Assembly (NCBI GenBank): GCA_023213395.1
Contig: CM041465.1
Span: 86,621,741 to 86,685,740, forward strand
Direction of reading: 5' to 3'
Source of the DNA: Cycas panzhihuaensis
Taxonomy: Eukaryota; Cycadophyta
Length of the DNA: 64,000 nt
How positions within the stretch are numbered: the stretch's first letter is position 1; every line of letters begins with the position of its first letter. The notes under the pieces are model-generated. The model made no database searches. It was given only the letters and a program-made list of their open reading frames with translations, and was not told where the DNA came from. The position numbers were made by a program, and so were the translations under genes. Positions 33,208-44,589 of this stretch are shown here, in pieces.

Positions 33208-36200
33208 TAGAAGCGCACCTCTGGGGATCACCAGATACAAAGAGATCAAGTTGATATAATCGATAGTCATATGGATAAAGGATCTATAGAAGCAAGGGAA
33301 ACGATTACCCACAAAGGGCATCCATGCGTCAAAACGCAGATTCAAAGACTTGCAAATAGTGCACAAACTCCTCCTCAAGGTGAGCACCTCCTCAATTCGA
33401 GGTGGACAAAGGGGGGCTCCCTCGGTTTGCCGAGTAGCCTCAAGAGACCCTCATATCTTGGATAGCCAAGGAAGGAGGGTTGAGATGGATGCACCCTTCC
33501 AAACGAGAGGGAATGGGAGAGGTAGGTCCTAACTGAAAGAGGAAGTACCTACGAGCAAGCAACAGGTGATTGGTAGTGTAGATGAGAAGGGGAAGTTAGG
33601 CTAAAAGAGGTCAACTTCTAAATGGAGGTAAGGCAAAGTGAGGCCTCACCGAAAGGGAGGAGAAAGACCTTAGGGGGGAAAAGCCCCTAAGATGCCTACA
33701 CCTGAAATAGATGACTAGATGTAGGAGGAGTTACACAATGTATCTTGTTTCTTTGTTTTCGTTATACAATGAGATAGGATAGTGCTATAGGCTATTATTA
33801 TTTCTGATTTATATTTAGATTAAAAAAGAAGTAAACAAGAAAAAGACAACAATTCACTCTCTCTTCCTAGATCCTAGCCTGTCTCTCTTTATCTTTTTAT
33901 AAGCATAAAAGGAAATAAGCAAGCAGGAAGCACAGGAAGAGGATGCAAGGGATTAATGCAAGTCAACCTAATGGTACGTGGAAAAAAAAAAAGGTTGGGA
34001 ATAGAGGGACTCACAACCCTTTGCACTCAAACTCAAGCGAATGTGAGAGTTTGAGCCAAGAGAGGGAGGTAAAGATGCAACTAATGGAGATTGACGCCTA
34101 CTTGTACAAAGTAATTACCCTCCCCCCTATATGATCAAACAAGTTGAGCAACAAATAATAAAATACAAAATTATCTTCTTTTTTATTCTTCCTTTTTTTC
34201 TTTTGGGAGTAAAAAGGGAGGGGAAGGAATGAGCGAGAGGATAGGATAGAAGTAGTGCACTTGGAAACCAGATGGTTGGTGCAGAGGCCTTTCGCCATGA
34301 TCCACACTCATCCAACCAACGCTCCTTGTCACGATCAATATGGCGAGAGGAACACTAGCAAGGCTTCCTTACCTTCCCCAAGGTCCAAATGCAAAAAGAA
34401 CCAAAGGAAAAAGAAGGAATTGCTTACAATGAAGTTTCAAAATAATGTAATAACAACAAGAGAGGTATGTGCACCTTTCGTGAAGGCCTTAGGTTGTTCC
34501 AAAAAGGCGAAACCTACACAACAAATAGTTTACCCTTTCCCAAGGGGCCTTAGGCATGCATGGGAGCAAACGTATGTGCATATACTTATCAAAAGGAAAA
34601 GGAAAAAAACGAGAGTAACCTTATACAAACGTCCTCCAAATAAACACTATGTACAATGTTAGTTTTACTTATTATGCAAACAAAGTGTTCTAATGATTGC
34701 AAGAAAGGGGGTAGAAGGTAGAGAGAAGGGTAGCCTCTGAATAGCTAACCCTCCTAATGGGGTGTCTCCACATTCCAAAGCACTAAAGCAAGCAGATAAG
34801 GACAGAAGCCAAGTTTTTCTAATGGTAAAAGAGCAACAAACTTTTTATACGGAAAAGTTACAAGGAAATGTAAAAGTTGCATAAGTTGCATTGTGTAATT
34901 TTTGCAAGATTTTGCAAAAAGAGAGGTAAGACTATGTAAATCGAAGGAGCTACTACTAAAAACCATATTTTATGAAGGCTAGTTGTAGGCATAGCAAGGT
35001 GCTGCTAATGCTACAACTAACAAGGCTCCCTACCCCAAGGATTTCTGAGTGGACAAGAGAGGTATTAGGAGAGGAAAATGAGTGAAGAGTAGGGGGCTAC
35101 CCTTGAGGAGATGGCAAAAAGGTATGGAACCCTGCCTGAAACTCCTTTCTCTTTTCCCTAGACTCTTTTCTCTCTACCTCCTTGAGTGGACCCAAGGGAA
35201 ACCTCAAGGTGTAAGGGAATAACCCTGAGAAAGGGAATGGTTTACCTTCTAGAATAGACAAATAGGAGGTAGTTTCACATAGCAAACTGAAAAGTAAGTA
35301 AGAAAACCCTTATGCTTAAAGAAAAGAATGATGTGCATGTCTATAAATACCTAGAAAAAATACATCTAAGGTGAGTCTACCTTGTGTGTTGGCTGGGAAG
35401 GAAGTTACCCTTGAAAAAGTGGTGGACAACCCCTACAACGATGCAAGGAGAGAGCTTGACCTGCAAACAAATTGGATGCTTGTGCCTTAATGGAGTACTT
35501 ATGGAGGAGATCTATCTCAAAGCTCGTTGTTGCAGACCTATAACTTAGGATTGTACCCTAAGGAAGATGATGGCTGGACTGGAGGATAGGTACAATAGGT
35601 GAAAGCTTTTGTTTCAAAAATGTTTCTTAGAGATGAGGAGGAAGAAGAAGAGGAATAAGGTAAATTTTAGGTTTTTAAACCCAACCCTAGCCTAGCGGGC
35701 GACTAAGGCTTGCCCTATGCGAGAAATAGCCAAGCACCACATGTCAATTTTGCATTTAATGTGAAATTGACTGTGGCCAAACAACAAAATAAATTTGAAC
35801 AATCGCACCACGGAAAACTTCATGGTACTGTGGAGTTTGTAGTGGTACTGCAGAATTTGCAGTTGTACACTCAAAACTAGCTAAAAACAAAAAAGAGGAG
35901 CCCAGAAGGCTTCCCAAAAAGGGGGCCCTAGACCCTGAAAGGATAATAATACAATGTTGAGGTGCCAAGAGGGGTTATAGGACCTAGAGAGACCATGATA
36001 AACGAGAAAGGGGTGGCAACAAGGTCCCAAAGAGAGATAAGTAGCAAGCAAGGGTGACAACCAGGCCTAAATGGGCCGCCAGGGGTCACATCACGCCAAG
36101 AAGTGATAAAAGACAGGTTATGGGAGCCAAAAGTACTTGGAGACATTGTGGAGACATGGTAGAGGGTCATAAGATGCCATGGGATGCTTGTCCCAAGTCG

Positions 36201-36399
36201 TCATAGGCTAGAATATTATGTGCAAACATGAATATGCATGCAAACCAAGCATAATGATCATGCAATCAATAAATCAATCTGCGATGTGTATCTATCGACA
36301 ATCTAATAGCATCCTGAAGCCAATGAAAGTAAGTATAGATACATAGCTATGCTTACCTGAGGTGAGTTATCCATGTCCATTCCCGATAGCTAGGAAATA
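33208..36399 (-). repeat. 5' LTR of Tat copy C
   Basis: It aligns with the 3' LTR at 18516-21730. Both terminal dinucleotides have mutated (TA instead of TG at 33208, TA instead of CA at 36398-36399). A motif cluster with three GGTAC/TTTG units lies at 35827-35870. A TATA-like AGGTTTTTAAACCC element lies near 35665-35685. Confidence 0.85.
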
Positions 36400-36404
36400 A
36401 TAGC
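36400..36404. repeat. Target-site duplication, right, of Tat copy C (ATAGC)
   Basis: Partner of ACAGC at 18511-18515, with one mismatch. It directly continues the interrupted RT coding sequence of copy B. Confidence 0.65.
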
Positions 36405-37318
36405 CAACAAACTTTTGGGTTTCCTTGTTTCAAAATAATGAATCTAGATTGATCCTGATAAAATCAAGGCCATCCTTAACATGCCTTCTCCCAAGACTCA
36501 ACATCAAATCAAGTCATTTGGGTTTCCTCAGGCATTTCTTAGAAAACTTCGCCATAAACACTAGACCCCTCACTAACTTATTGAAGAAGGGGGCCCTATT
36601 CATTTGGTCTCCAAAGGCCCATGAAGCTTTCTAAGAGCTCAAAAGAGCCTTGGCTTCTGCCCTGATCTTGGCGCCTTCCATCTTCGATCGATCTTTTATC
36701 CTTTACATCTCAACTACTAATGAATCTTTAGGGGCTATACTTACCCAAGAGGATGATTCAGGATCTCAGAGGGCTATCTACTTTATTAATCATACCTTAG
36801 TTGTCATTGAGCTCAACTATTCCCCTATCGAAAAGGAATGCTTCACCTTGGTACACGCCACCAAGAAATTCAGGCATTACTTGCTTGGTAAAACCACTCA
36901 AGTGATTGTCCAATCCAATCCCTTAAGATACCTCCTAACCTGATCCGACTTGACTGATAGGATTGGCAAGTGGCCCGTCCTCCTTCAAAATACAATCTCT
37001 AAATCGTTAATAGGAAGTCGAAGAAGGGAATGGTGGTCATTGAGCAGCTAGCTAATGCCCCCATCCCTAACTCTTCAAACACTCATGTTGATGATTCCTT
37101 GCCGGATGAGCATATCCTCTCTGTTCAAGATGCGTCCTCCCATCCGTTGGCTAATAGTAAATGGTTTAGGGATATTGTATGATACCTTACTGAATAATAG
37201 TATCATCCCAATGCTAGTGACAAGGTAAGGTCACGCATTAGAAGGTCTTCTTAGCAAGATTTCCTCATGGAGGAGGTGTTGTACAAACGATCCTTTAATG
37301 GAGTGCTCCTTCGCTACA
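36400..37318 (+). pseudogene. Tat copy B, second part: end of RT and gypsy RNase H
   Basis: It continues from 18515 with KLLGFLVSK and the RT connection (36425-36634, RHFLENFAINTRPLTNLL). RNase H lies at 36650-36943: SFILYISTTNESLGAILTQ at the position of the first catalytic Asp (Ser present), then VIELNYSPIEKECFTLVHAT and KTTQVIVQSNPLRYLLT. Sequence matching the segment before integrase runs to LLRYT at 37316. The copy breaks off there, where the viral sequence begins. The integrase of B is not in the window. Confidence 0.8.
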
Positions 37319-37327
37319 CTGATACCA
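37319..37327 (-). other. Initiator-Met tRNA primer-binding site at the viral end
   Basis: On the minus strand TGGTATCAG matches the first nine bases of the TGGTATCAGAGC site used by caulimovirids. The match stops exactly where Tat copy B sequence resumes. Confidence 0.55.
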
Positions 37328-37689
37328 CACTAAACCCTGGCTACTAGAAGTCTGCCCCAAGCCACTAATGTCTTTTATATCTGATTGAAAGGCCAAGCAC
37401 TTGCACTTCAATAGAGATCTTATGTAGTACGTAGCCAGAACTCAGAAGAATAACATGGTAATACAAGAATACATTATAATGTCTCTATGCAAGCTCAATA
37501 ATAACTAGAATATTCAGGCTGGTAGGATTTGATACAATTTCTAATTGCCAAGATCCTATGACAGGCAAGGCAAGAGTATACTTTTATATCGAATACTCTA
37601 GCAGCATGACAGTAAGATAGAAAATAGAAGAAAGCTTCAAGAGATGTAAATATTTCAGAAATCACACCGTGTATTATACTTCAAAAGAT

Positions 37690-37815
37690 ATTACAAAAGT
37701 TCTGAGCCTCCTTCTCTTCCTTTGCTCTTCCTTCCTTCCTTACTCTTAGTCTCCCTGCTTCCCCGAGTGTGTTTACAAATGAGGGGAGGCTCCCTCTTTA
37801 TAGGAAGATTTCCGT
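37690..37815 (-). promoter_or_regulatory. Pararetroviral pregenomic promoter core
   Basis: On the minus strand TATAAAGAGGGAGCCTCCCC begins at 37803. The C-T-rich and G-A-rich stretch after it, with ATTTGTAA near the expected start, is the usual look of caulimovirid full-length transcript promoters. The distance to the primer-binding site, about 450 bases, fits a leader. Confidence 0.5.
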
Positions 37816-38071
37816 ATTATTTTATTAGGGGAAACTTCCCGAAGAAGTCAATAGAGATATAAAATATTAATTAAGGGAGAACATCTAGGAGCATTTGCCC
37901 TTCGAGGTGAGTGAATGTCTTTTCCATCAGTATGTCAGTCCTTGAGGGTTGAGTTTATAATATTTTATATTTTTATGCGTGAGATACATCCCCTCTCATT
38001 AGGACACGTCAAAATGTAAAGGACATCCCCCTTTACTAGGATGGTGTAGAGGACATCCCCCTCCACGTAGG

Positions 38072-38790
38072 ATCTACTCATCCGATTCACTATCCACCTC
38101 TTCAAGCTTCTCTTCAAAAGCTGGGTCCCACCAGTGTATCCCATCTTCAATATATAAGTATCCATAAAAGTGGTTCGCGTTTGTTACGTTGTCAATTTTA
38201 AATTCAAATATTTCCCTCATTACGTCCGGACTAGCTTCTCTGGCATGGTAGTAGACATTCAGGGGGTCATCTTCTATGTGATAGATGCCCAAAATTCTTC
38301 TACCAAAAATGATTCTACTATTGTATAGATGTATAGAGTGGATTTTTGAAGGCAGATTGCTTCTATAATATGAGCCTGCGAATAAATGTATTAGTAAGTA
38401 CCACTATCCTTATCCACGTCCCGAATGCATAAAAGCGAACCCAATATTTTTGACAATTTTTGCTTTAACAAGTATCAAAATTTCCTTGAAGTCTCTAAAA
38501 GTGATATTGGGTGTTGTGACTTTAATATATTCATATTTGGGATCGTAGATCTACCTGAATAGATCTACATTATCCAAATCCATCGTGTGTTCTTCTTGGA
38601 GATGAGGATGATGCGCTTTTAAGTTTATTCGGACGACTAGTTGCAAATAGTAGTCTTCTTTGGTGTCGTGCCAAATCTTCATTTGGAGGTGGTGAGGAAG
38701 ATTCTGGATTGCTTGTTGAAATAGCATCCACTGCGCTTCCGGTTGTGCCATCCTATTGCTTGGATAATTTATCAGCAAGGATGTTAGTGA
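38072..38790 (-). pseudogene. C-terminal extension of the pararetroviral polyprotein
   Basis: Open pieces are 38778-38551 (Gln/His-rich) and 38292-38072 (72 codons, ending EEKLEEVDSESDE before the stop). The latter includes a Tyr/Trp-rich segment HFYGYLYIEDGIHWWDP. I do not recognise a domain. The acidic end followed by noncoding sequence suggests this is the true end of the polyprotein. Confidence 0.5.
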
Positions 38791-39160
38791 TTCCTGGAAT
38801 ATATTCTGTCTTATGAGAATTTATGCAAAAAGCTCTGCCATCTGGTTAATCTGCCATGCTTGTCTAATAGGGGATCTATATTCCTATTTTTAAATCTGGC
38901 TAACCCCTTGTAGTCACTTTGGATAGTGAAGTAAGAGGATAACATATAGAGTTTAAAGGCCTTTAATGCCTTGATGACAGCTTGTATTTCCCTCTCTGTA
39001 GAGTGGTAGTGCTTTTCTACATCAATCCATGTGCCCGATGCATATCTTCATATCTACCCATTTTCAAATAATGCTGCTCCCCATCCTGTGTCAGAGGCAT
39101 ATGTTTAGATAGTAAATTTTCCATTTCCTGTGGGAATCCTTAAGGGTCAGAGTTCTTGGC
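38790..39160 (-). pseudogene. Pararetroviral RNase H
   Basis: Blocks readable on the minus strand are YASDTGWGAALFENG near 39100-39060 (first catalytic Asp) and a late segment resembling LLDKHGRLTRWQSF near 38870, typical of the end of this domain. Stops and frameshifts interrupt it. It follows RT directly, with no integrase after it. Confidence 0.7.
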
Positions 39161-39279
39161 ATATTCTTTTTAACTCCTAGACCAGTTTTGTATGCTCGTT
39201 GGTCCAATCAAAAGAATTCTTCTTCAATAGCGATTGTAGTCCTGCTCTCTGAATGCTGCAATCTTTAATGAAGGGCAGC

Positions 39280-40345
39280 AGGTAATTGATGCACCCTAAA
39301 AAGGATTAGACCTATTTAGGAGTCACCATCTAGTCAGGATATTCTACTATGTGTCCAACTACATGGGGTTGTGGCTGCACGTATCCCTCCTTAATGTGAA
39401 GCCCCAAGAATTTGATCTCAAATTGTGTCAAAGTCATTTTTTAATCTGAAAGTACTATTCCATTTTCTCTAACCAACTCGAGGAACTTATTCAGATGCTC
39501 TCGGTGTTCGTCTAATGAGAAGGAATAGATCAAGATATCATCTATGTATACAAGAATAAAAGAGTAGTATGGCCTGAAGATTGACTCCATCCACCTTTGG
39601 AAGTAGCTAGGTGCATTGCATAGGCCAAATGGCATAACCATCCACTTATATTATCCTTGGGGAGTACTAAAGGTAGTCTTATGGATATGTTCAGGAGCTG
39701 TTTTAATTTGGTAAAAGCTACTTTTATAGTCAAACTTAGAGTAAATTTTGGAACCTACCAAGTTTCTTAGGAGATTATCCTTGTGAGGGATGGGATATCT
39801 GAATTTGATTGTAATGGCATTGAGTGGCTTGTAGTTGATCACCATTCTTTTCTTTCCCCGCTTCTGTTCATTGTGCTTGTTTACCATGAATGCAGGACAT
39901 GAGAAATCTGACGTGGATGGCCTGATTAGATTGTATTTTAATAATTCATCTAGTGTAGCTTCCATATCCTTTCGGTCTTTTGGGCTGATTGGGATAACTT
40001 TTCCGTAGGCTGATGTTCTTCGCAGGGTGTTTATCTCATAGAACTATTTACAGATCACCAAAATGCTTGTGGATTTAGGTGACAGCAATCCTTAAAGTTT
40101 GGGAGGTTCTGTTGCTGTCGTGTTCTTCCATTGCCTTGTTCTAGCCATATATGTTTTCTTTTGAGCTTGGATGCAACTAAGTGTGTTTGATGTAAGGTTA
40201 TTTCATTGATGTCACCTTTATTTATTTCTGCAAGAATTTCTGCATCTAATTCTTTTATCTGCTCTGTCGTGGGCCCTTCTGGCTCCTTTATGCGGATTTC
40301 ACTGTAAATTTTTAGGATCTGAGATGAGAAAGTCACCTTGTTCAC
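39280..40345 (-). pseudogene. Pararetroviral reverse transcriptase
   Basis: A linker at 40345-40055 precedes RT at 39965-39440. Visible blocks are KRMVINYKPLNAITIKFRYP, SKIYSKFDYKSSFYQIK, VMPFGLCNAPSYFQRWM and the catalytic box LVYIDDILIYS near 39550, with both aspartates. Frames change near 39645, and stops follow after 39440. The connection region can be followed to about 39280. Confidence 0.85.
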
Positions 40346-40539
40346 GAATCCATAGGGGTGAACAATGTTGAGCTTTGAATCAGAATTTTTTATAGTATAT
40401 TCAGGAAATTATGAGACAAATTCTTGTCTTAGAACTGTATATTCAGAAATATCATTATTTACAATGAAGTGAATATCATATGTACAGACTCTTACCAAAA
40501 AAAATATCATATGTACAGACTCTCATTTCCACAGAAAGA

Positions 40540-40968
40540 GTGCACTCATATGTATTGGTAAACTTTTGCCCCTTCATCCCGTAACCAGTAGGGTCCTAGG
40601 GACACAAGACTCATGTATCATATTATATGTATATCTAGTATCTAAGAGAGTTTCTAGTTCAAATGAGTCATTATATTTACATTTTATGTACAATCTATTG
40701 GATGTGTGTGGTAGGACTATTACCCTTGGGCTTGTTTCCTTTTGTCCTTCCGTGGACTCAATTAATTTCTGGTGTTGCCTTTTGACTTATTCGATTTGCC
40801 TTTCCTTTTCTTTGGGCTCTAACCACCACTTGAAATTAATATCTCTTATTTTTCGGTTCAGGGTGGTTTAATCCAGGGGGGTCTATATGAGCCCCTTTGC
40901 TACATATTCGTTTTCAGAGTCATTTGAAGCAGAGCTAAGCTCATACAATTCTTCTCGCTCTGAGACTT
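40540..40968 (-). pseudogene. Pararetroviral protease region with upstream Lys/Glu-rich linker
   Basis: An acidic then basic stretch (ELSSASNDSENEYVAKG, followed by a Lys/Glu/Gln-rich segment) leads to ELETLLDTRYTYNMIHES near 40670-40620. That is an aspartic protease active site with the usual DTG changed to DTR. Stops follow within 30 residues. The order before RT matches caulimovirids. Confidence 0.6.
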
Positions 40969-42370
40969 TATTTCCCAGCTACCAGGAATGGGTATGGACA
41001 TGTCGATTCAGCTAAATGCATGTATGCTTCTTCCTTTTCACCTTATTGTTTCTTTGGAAAGGTTGATAGAAGCATGGCCTGATTACACGATTGACTGCCA
41101 CATTTGACTGATCACCTTGCATCTATTGCTTGATCATGCTGCTTGTCATATTTTCAGCCTATGATGACCTGTGGGACCTACCTCTCCATGAGGCAGGCAT
41201 CCCCATGGCACTCTACAACCCCTCACGCCACCTCCACGTCATCTCAAGCCTCACCTAACTCGTATGACCTGCTCAAACCTTGATCTTGCATCCTCTCATG
41301 GCATTTCTAGGAATCCTAACTTCCGATGTCCTATTTGGTCTAGCCCACATGTCACCCAAACTGTCCCCATCCACCTGGACAGGAGTGTTAGCCCCTCCTA
41401 GACCTAGCACATCTCTATTTAGGGCTCCCAGAACCCTCTCCATTGTTATTTTAGCATTCTGGTCTCGAATCACTGTTAACTAAGCAGTATTGCGAAGTTA
41501 CTATGGTGCAACTGTTGCTCACTATTTTTTTTATCCGTCGTGGCAATTCTCGCTCTTTTGCGGAACTGCCACGTGGATAAGTTACCAAGTCAGCCCTATT
41601 CGAACCCTAATCGCTCGGTTTGGGTTAGGATGGGTATATATCCCCAAAACGACATCATTTTACCTCTCTTAGATGGGTATATATCCCCGAAAAGACCTCA
41701 TTTTACCTCTCTTAGCTCTCCAACAACACTTCCTACTGCTGCAATTCTGTTCTCTCCTTCCTCTCTTTTCACAGGTATGCCTGCAATGCTGGAGTTCATC
41801 TATTCCAGCCAAGGATACACCTAAAGCAGCTCTGATACGTAGTAGAGGACTCTCTACCAAGCATTTCCAAGTGAGATCTCCGCATTTATCCTTCAGTTTT
41901 CACCCAGCAAGTGTCTCCTGCAACTCCACCTTCTGAGGTACCCTGCAAACCTTGTAGGACTTGCCCTCTTCAACTGTTTGCAGGGGTAGATCTGCCCCTA
42001 ACACAGCCCAGCAGGTACCCTTTGCCTTGGTTTTATGTTGTAGAACATATTTACTCCATTAGAGCTTATTTAAAAGTAAACTATCTTCCCTTTTTTGTGT
42101 TTTTGTTGTAAAATGGACTATTATTTCTTGTCTTTGGCTTCAATACCTCAAGCTTTCTCCCATTCTCCGCTAGTTTCTCTTAAGAAAGCTGCAGGAGAGG
42201 GTCCATAAGGACTGGGTGAAGGGATTTAAGGTGGGATCCATCCCTTTTAGACGTACTCCCCAAGGGCAAACCCCTTCCCATCCTTCCTCTCTTGCGCTCG
42301 TGCTTTCCTTGAGCAAACTAGGAGTTGGTGAGACCCAAGCCTTGTCTTTGGATATCACAGACACAACAGT
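40969..42370 (+). repeat. 5' LTR of Tat copy E, segment 1
   Basis: It begins TATTTCCCAGCTACCAGG, the family start TGTTTCTCAGCTA with TG changed to TA. It is interrupted at 42370 by the chromovirus. It includes a duplicated TATA block at 41629-41714. Confidence 0.75.
41629..41714 (+). promoter_or_regulatory. Tandem 43-bp duplication carrying two TATA boxes in the LTR of copy E
   Basis: Both units (41629-41671 and 41672-41714) begin GATGGGTATATATCCCC and end TTTTACCTCTCTTA, with three differences. The TATATAT is the best promoter candidate in this LTR. Copies B and C have a single TTTAAAAACC-type block at the corresponding place. Confidence 0.75.
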
Positions 42371-42986
42371 TTGCAGTACTTTACCTAATTGGATAGAAAA
42401 TAGAGCAAAGTAGGGTAAATTCATAGAAACTGAACAATAATAGAGAAAAAGACCACAAATACTAAAACCAAATAGAGCGAATTCACAGATGGCAAACACC
42501 TTTTGATCCAAAATTATATCTCCAATTATAGATTAAATACAAAAATATGATACCAAAGTGTACAAAATATAAGTAGAGTTCCAACGGAGTACCTGTACTG
42601 CCTGCAATAATCACCAAACCCTTCGAGGCGGGGATCCTCCCAGAAATTACAACCCTAAGGCCAAAAATCTACACTTGCCTTAAGGCCGAAAATGAGGAGG
42701 AAAAGCTTCACCACTGGATAATTTTGAATGATCTCAAAGTCCCTATATATAGGCACATAAACTGGGACAAAATGAAGTCGGCCAGAGGAGGGAGGAGTGC
42801 ACCCAACATAAACATGAGAAGTCGGCCACAGCTTCTCTAAAAACTGGCATGCTATCTTTAAATAGTCATAACTTTTGAAGGGGATGTTGGAATTGACTTT
42901 CGTCTGAACCGTTGGAATCGTCGTTCAAAGGCCTTTTATTTGAATGGTCATATGCTATACCTTTGACCATATTTTGGAGTGCTACA
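42371..42986 (-). repeat. 3' LTR of the chromovirus
   Basis: The plus-strand start is TTGCAGTACTTTACC and the end is GAGTGCTACA. The polypurine tract follows at 42987-43001 (minus-strand CAAGGAGAGGGGACT). Confidence 0.85.
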
Positions 42987-43001
42987 AGTCCCCTCTCCTT
43001 G
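42987..43001 (-). other. Polypurine tract of the chromovirus
   Basis: Minus-strand CAAGGAGAGGGGACT immediately precedes the 3' LTR, at the position where plus-strand DNA synthesis is primed. Confidence 0.75.
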
Positions 43002-43029
43002 AAATTGTGCTTTGCCTTCAAAGCACTGG

Positions 43030-44150
43030 CAGGCCCAGAAATTATTTTAACCATTCGTCGTTTTCCTAAGTGGCGTCTTCAATATCCAGGTTCTTCCATT
43101 TGATTAGGTGCTCTTTGATCTGTCTGGACCTAAGAGATCGGGTGCGAGATTGTAAGATTCCTTTAGGTTCTAGCGTCATCTTTCCTTCCTCATCGAGCTC
43201 TGGTATGTTGGATTGAGGAACAATCTTTTCCCTAATTTTCTTCTTTAGACAGGATACATGGAAAACATTGTGAATCTTTGTGTTTTCTGGGAGTTCTAAC
43301 TGGTAGGTGACTTCACCTACTTTGGAAGTGATTTTGTAAGGACCAAAGTATCTAGGTGCTAGATTTTGATTGTTTCTTTTCTGTAAGGACATCTGTTTGT
43401 ACAGATGAAGGCATAAGAAGACCCAGTCTCCTACTTCAAATTATCATTCTGAGTGTTTTAGATCGGCCTGTTGTTTCATTCTATTTTGTGCAATTGCTAG
43501 GTTATCCTTCAATTTGTTAATGGTTTCCTCCATTTGCTTTTGATGTTCTTTGACTGCCTAGACCTGTGAAGGTCTATTCCAGGTTAATAATGATGGTGGC
43601 ATGTAGCCATACAAAGCCTGGAAAGGTGTCATTTTTGTTGAAGAATGATATTTGGTGTTGTACCACCATTCTGCTAAATGTAACCATTGATGCCATTGTT
43701 TTTGTTTGTCTGAGCAGAAGTTTCTCAAGTATCCTTTTAAGCATTTGTTGACAATCTCTGTTTGCCCATCCGTCTGAGGATGGTATAATGTGCTCATCTT
43801 GAGTTTTGTGCCTGCAATTTTGAATAGATCCTGCCAAAATTTACTAGTAAATTTAGCCTTGGCTATCGATTTCAGTCCTCTGAAGTTGCCATATTTGGTG
43901 AGGCGATATATGATGACTAGAATTGCATCCTTTCCTTCCGAGCAGGGTAATCCAGTTCTAGAATCCATGGATATTTCATCCCATTTTTGTTCTGGCGTTG
44001 GCAATGGCTGGAGTAACCCTTGTGTTTTTATGCATTCGATCCTATTTCGTTGACAGGTATCACATTCTGCCATGAACTTTTGAATGTCTATTTTTAATCC
44101 TTTCCAGTAAAACGATGCTCTTATCTTCCTGTATGTCTTATCAATCTATG
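43030..44150 (-). pseudogene. Chromovirus integrase with chromodomain
   Basis: Integrase blocks are MAECDTCQRNRIECIKTQGL (end of the zinc-binding region) and LLQPLPTPEQKWDEISMDS (first Asp region). Next comes KSIAKAKFTSKFWQDLFKIA, where the stretch that should hold the second catalytic Asp is missing, then YHPQTDGQTEIVNKCLKGYL (Glu region). The C-terminal part (43392-43066) has KISTKVGEVTYQLELP-type sequence, correctly reading KITSKVGEVTYQLELP, and a chromodomain segment HLIKWKNLDIEDAT whose next Trp codon is a stop. Chromodomains steer insertion to particular chromatin. The deletion keeps the frame. Confidence 0.85.
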
Positions 44151-44301
44151 TGTGACTTGTTATTGGTGTGGAATGGCCTTGTTGTAATATTATCTCATTT
44201 AGCGCTGACCTTCTAGGAATGCAGATCTTTCCTTTCCTGGGTATTACTCCTTGTTGTATCTCATATGAGCCAGTTTTGTTCGACCTTACTTTGTCAATCA
44301 A

Positions 44302-44493
44302 TTATTTGTACTTCGGATCATTGTCATATTCCTTCTTTAATGACTCGTGCCAGGCTGGAGTAGCCACTGATATTGTATGTAGTGCTGGTTTCTCATGAGT
44401 TTCTTCTGGAATTCTTGAGAGGGCGTCTGCTATGACATTGTCTTTACCCTTTTTGTGCATAATGGTAAAATCAAATGTTTGTAGTTTGCTCAC
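44302..44493 (-). pseudogene. C-terminal part of chromovirus RNase H
   Basis: FTIMHKKGKDNVIADALSRI is the typical end of gypsy RNase H, with the last catalytic Asp present. It is separated from the main ORF by a stop and a short gap near 44520-44590. Confidence 0.8.
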
Positions 44494-44589
44494 CCACTTT
44501 TATTGTTCATCTAACAGTGTCTTCTGATTTAAGAAGTATTTAAGATTATAGTGGTCTGTTCGTACCTGGAAGGAGTTGCCTAGTAAATA

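Larger units (their letters stand above)
18516..36399 (-). mobile_element. Full-length Tat-type Ty3/gypsy copy C, nested in copy B
   Basis: The element is bounded by LTRs of about 3.2 kb and an imperfect 5-bp target duplication, and it splits the RT of copy B. Minus-strand order is 5' LTR, primer-binding site, gag, protease, RT, gypsy RNase H, integrase, 3' region with hairpin, antisense accessory unit, archaeal-type RNase H, then 3' LTR. Total length is about 17.9 kb, long for Ty3/gypsy but usual for Tat relatives. The two LTRs differ at roughly one base in seven over the part I compared, so it is an old insertion. Confidence 0.85.
37319..40968 (-). mobile_element. Endogenous pararetrovirus segment (Caulimoviridae-like)
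   Basis: On the minus strand the order is protease, RT, RNase H, a C-terminal extension, then a promoter, a leader and a primer-binding site at the very end. This is the order of a plant pararetrovirus genome cut at its start point. There are no LTRs and no integrase. The RT is closer in style to badna/petu-like viruses than to gypsy elements. The capsid and movement regions are missing because Tat copy E cuts the sequence at 40968. Many stops show it is a dead, old insertion. Confidence 0.8.

Noticed and set aside
37319-40968. Gypsy element instead of pararetrovirus
   Set aside because: No LTR, no integrase after RNase H, and promoter-leader-PBS order after the polyprotein fit a caulimovirid better.
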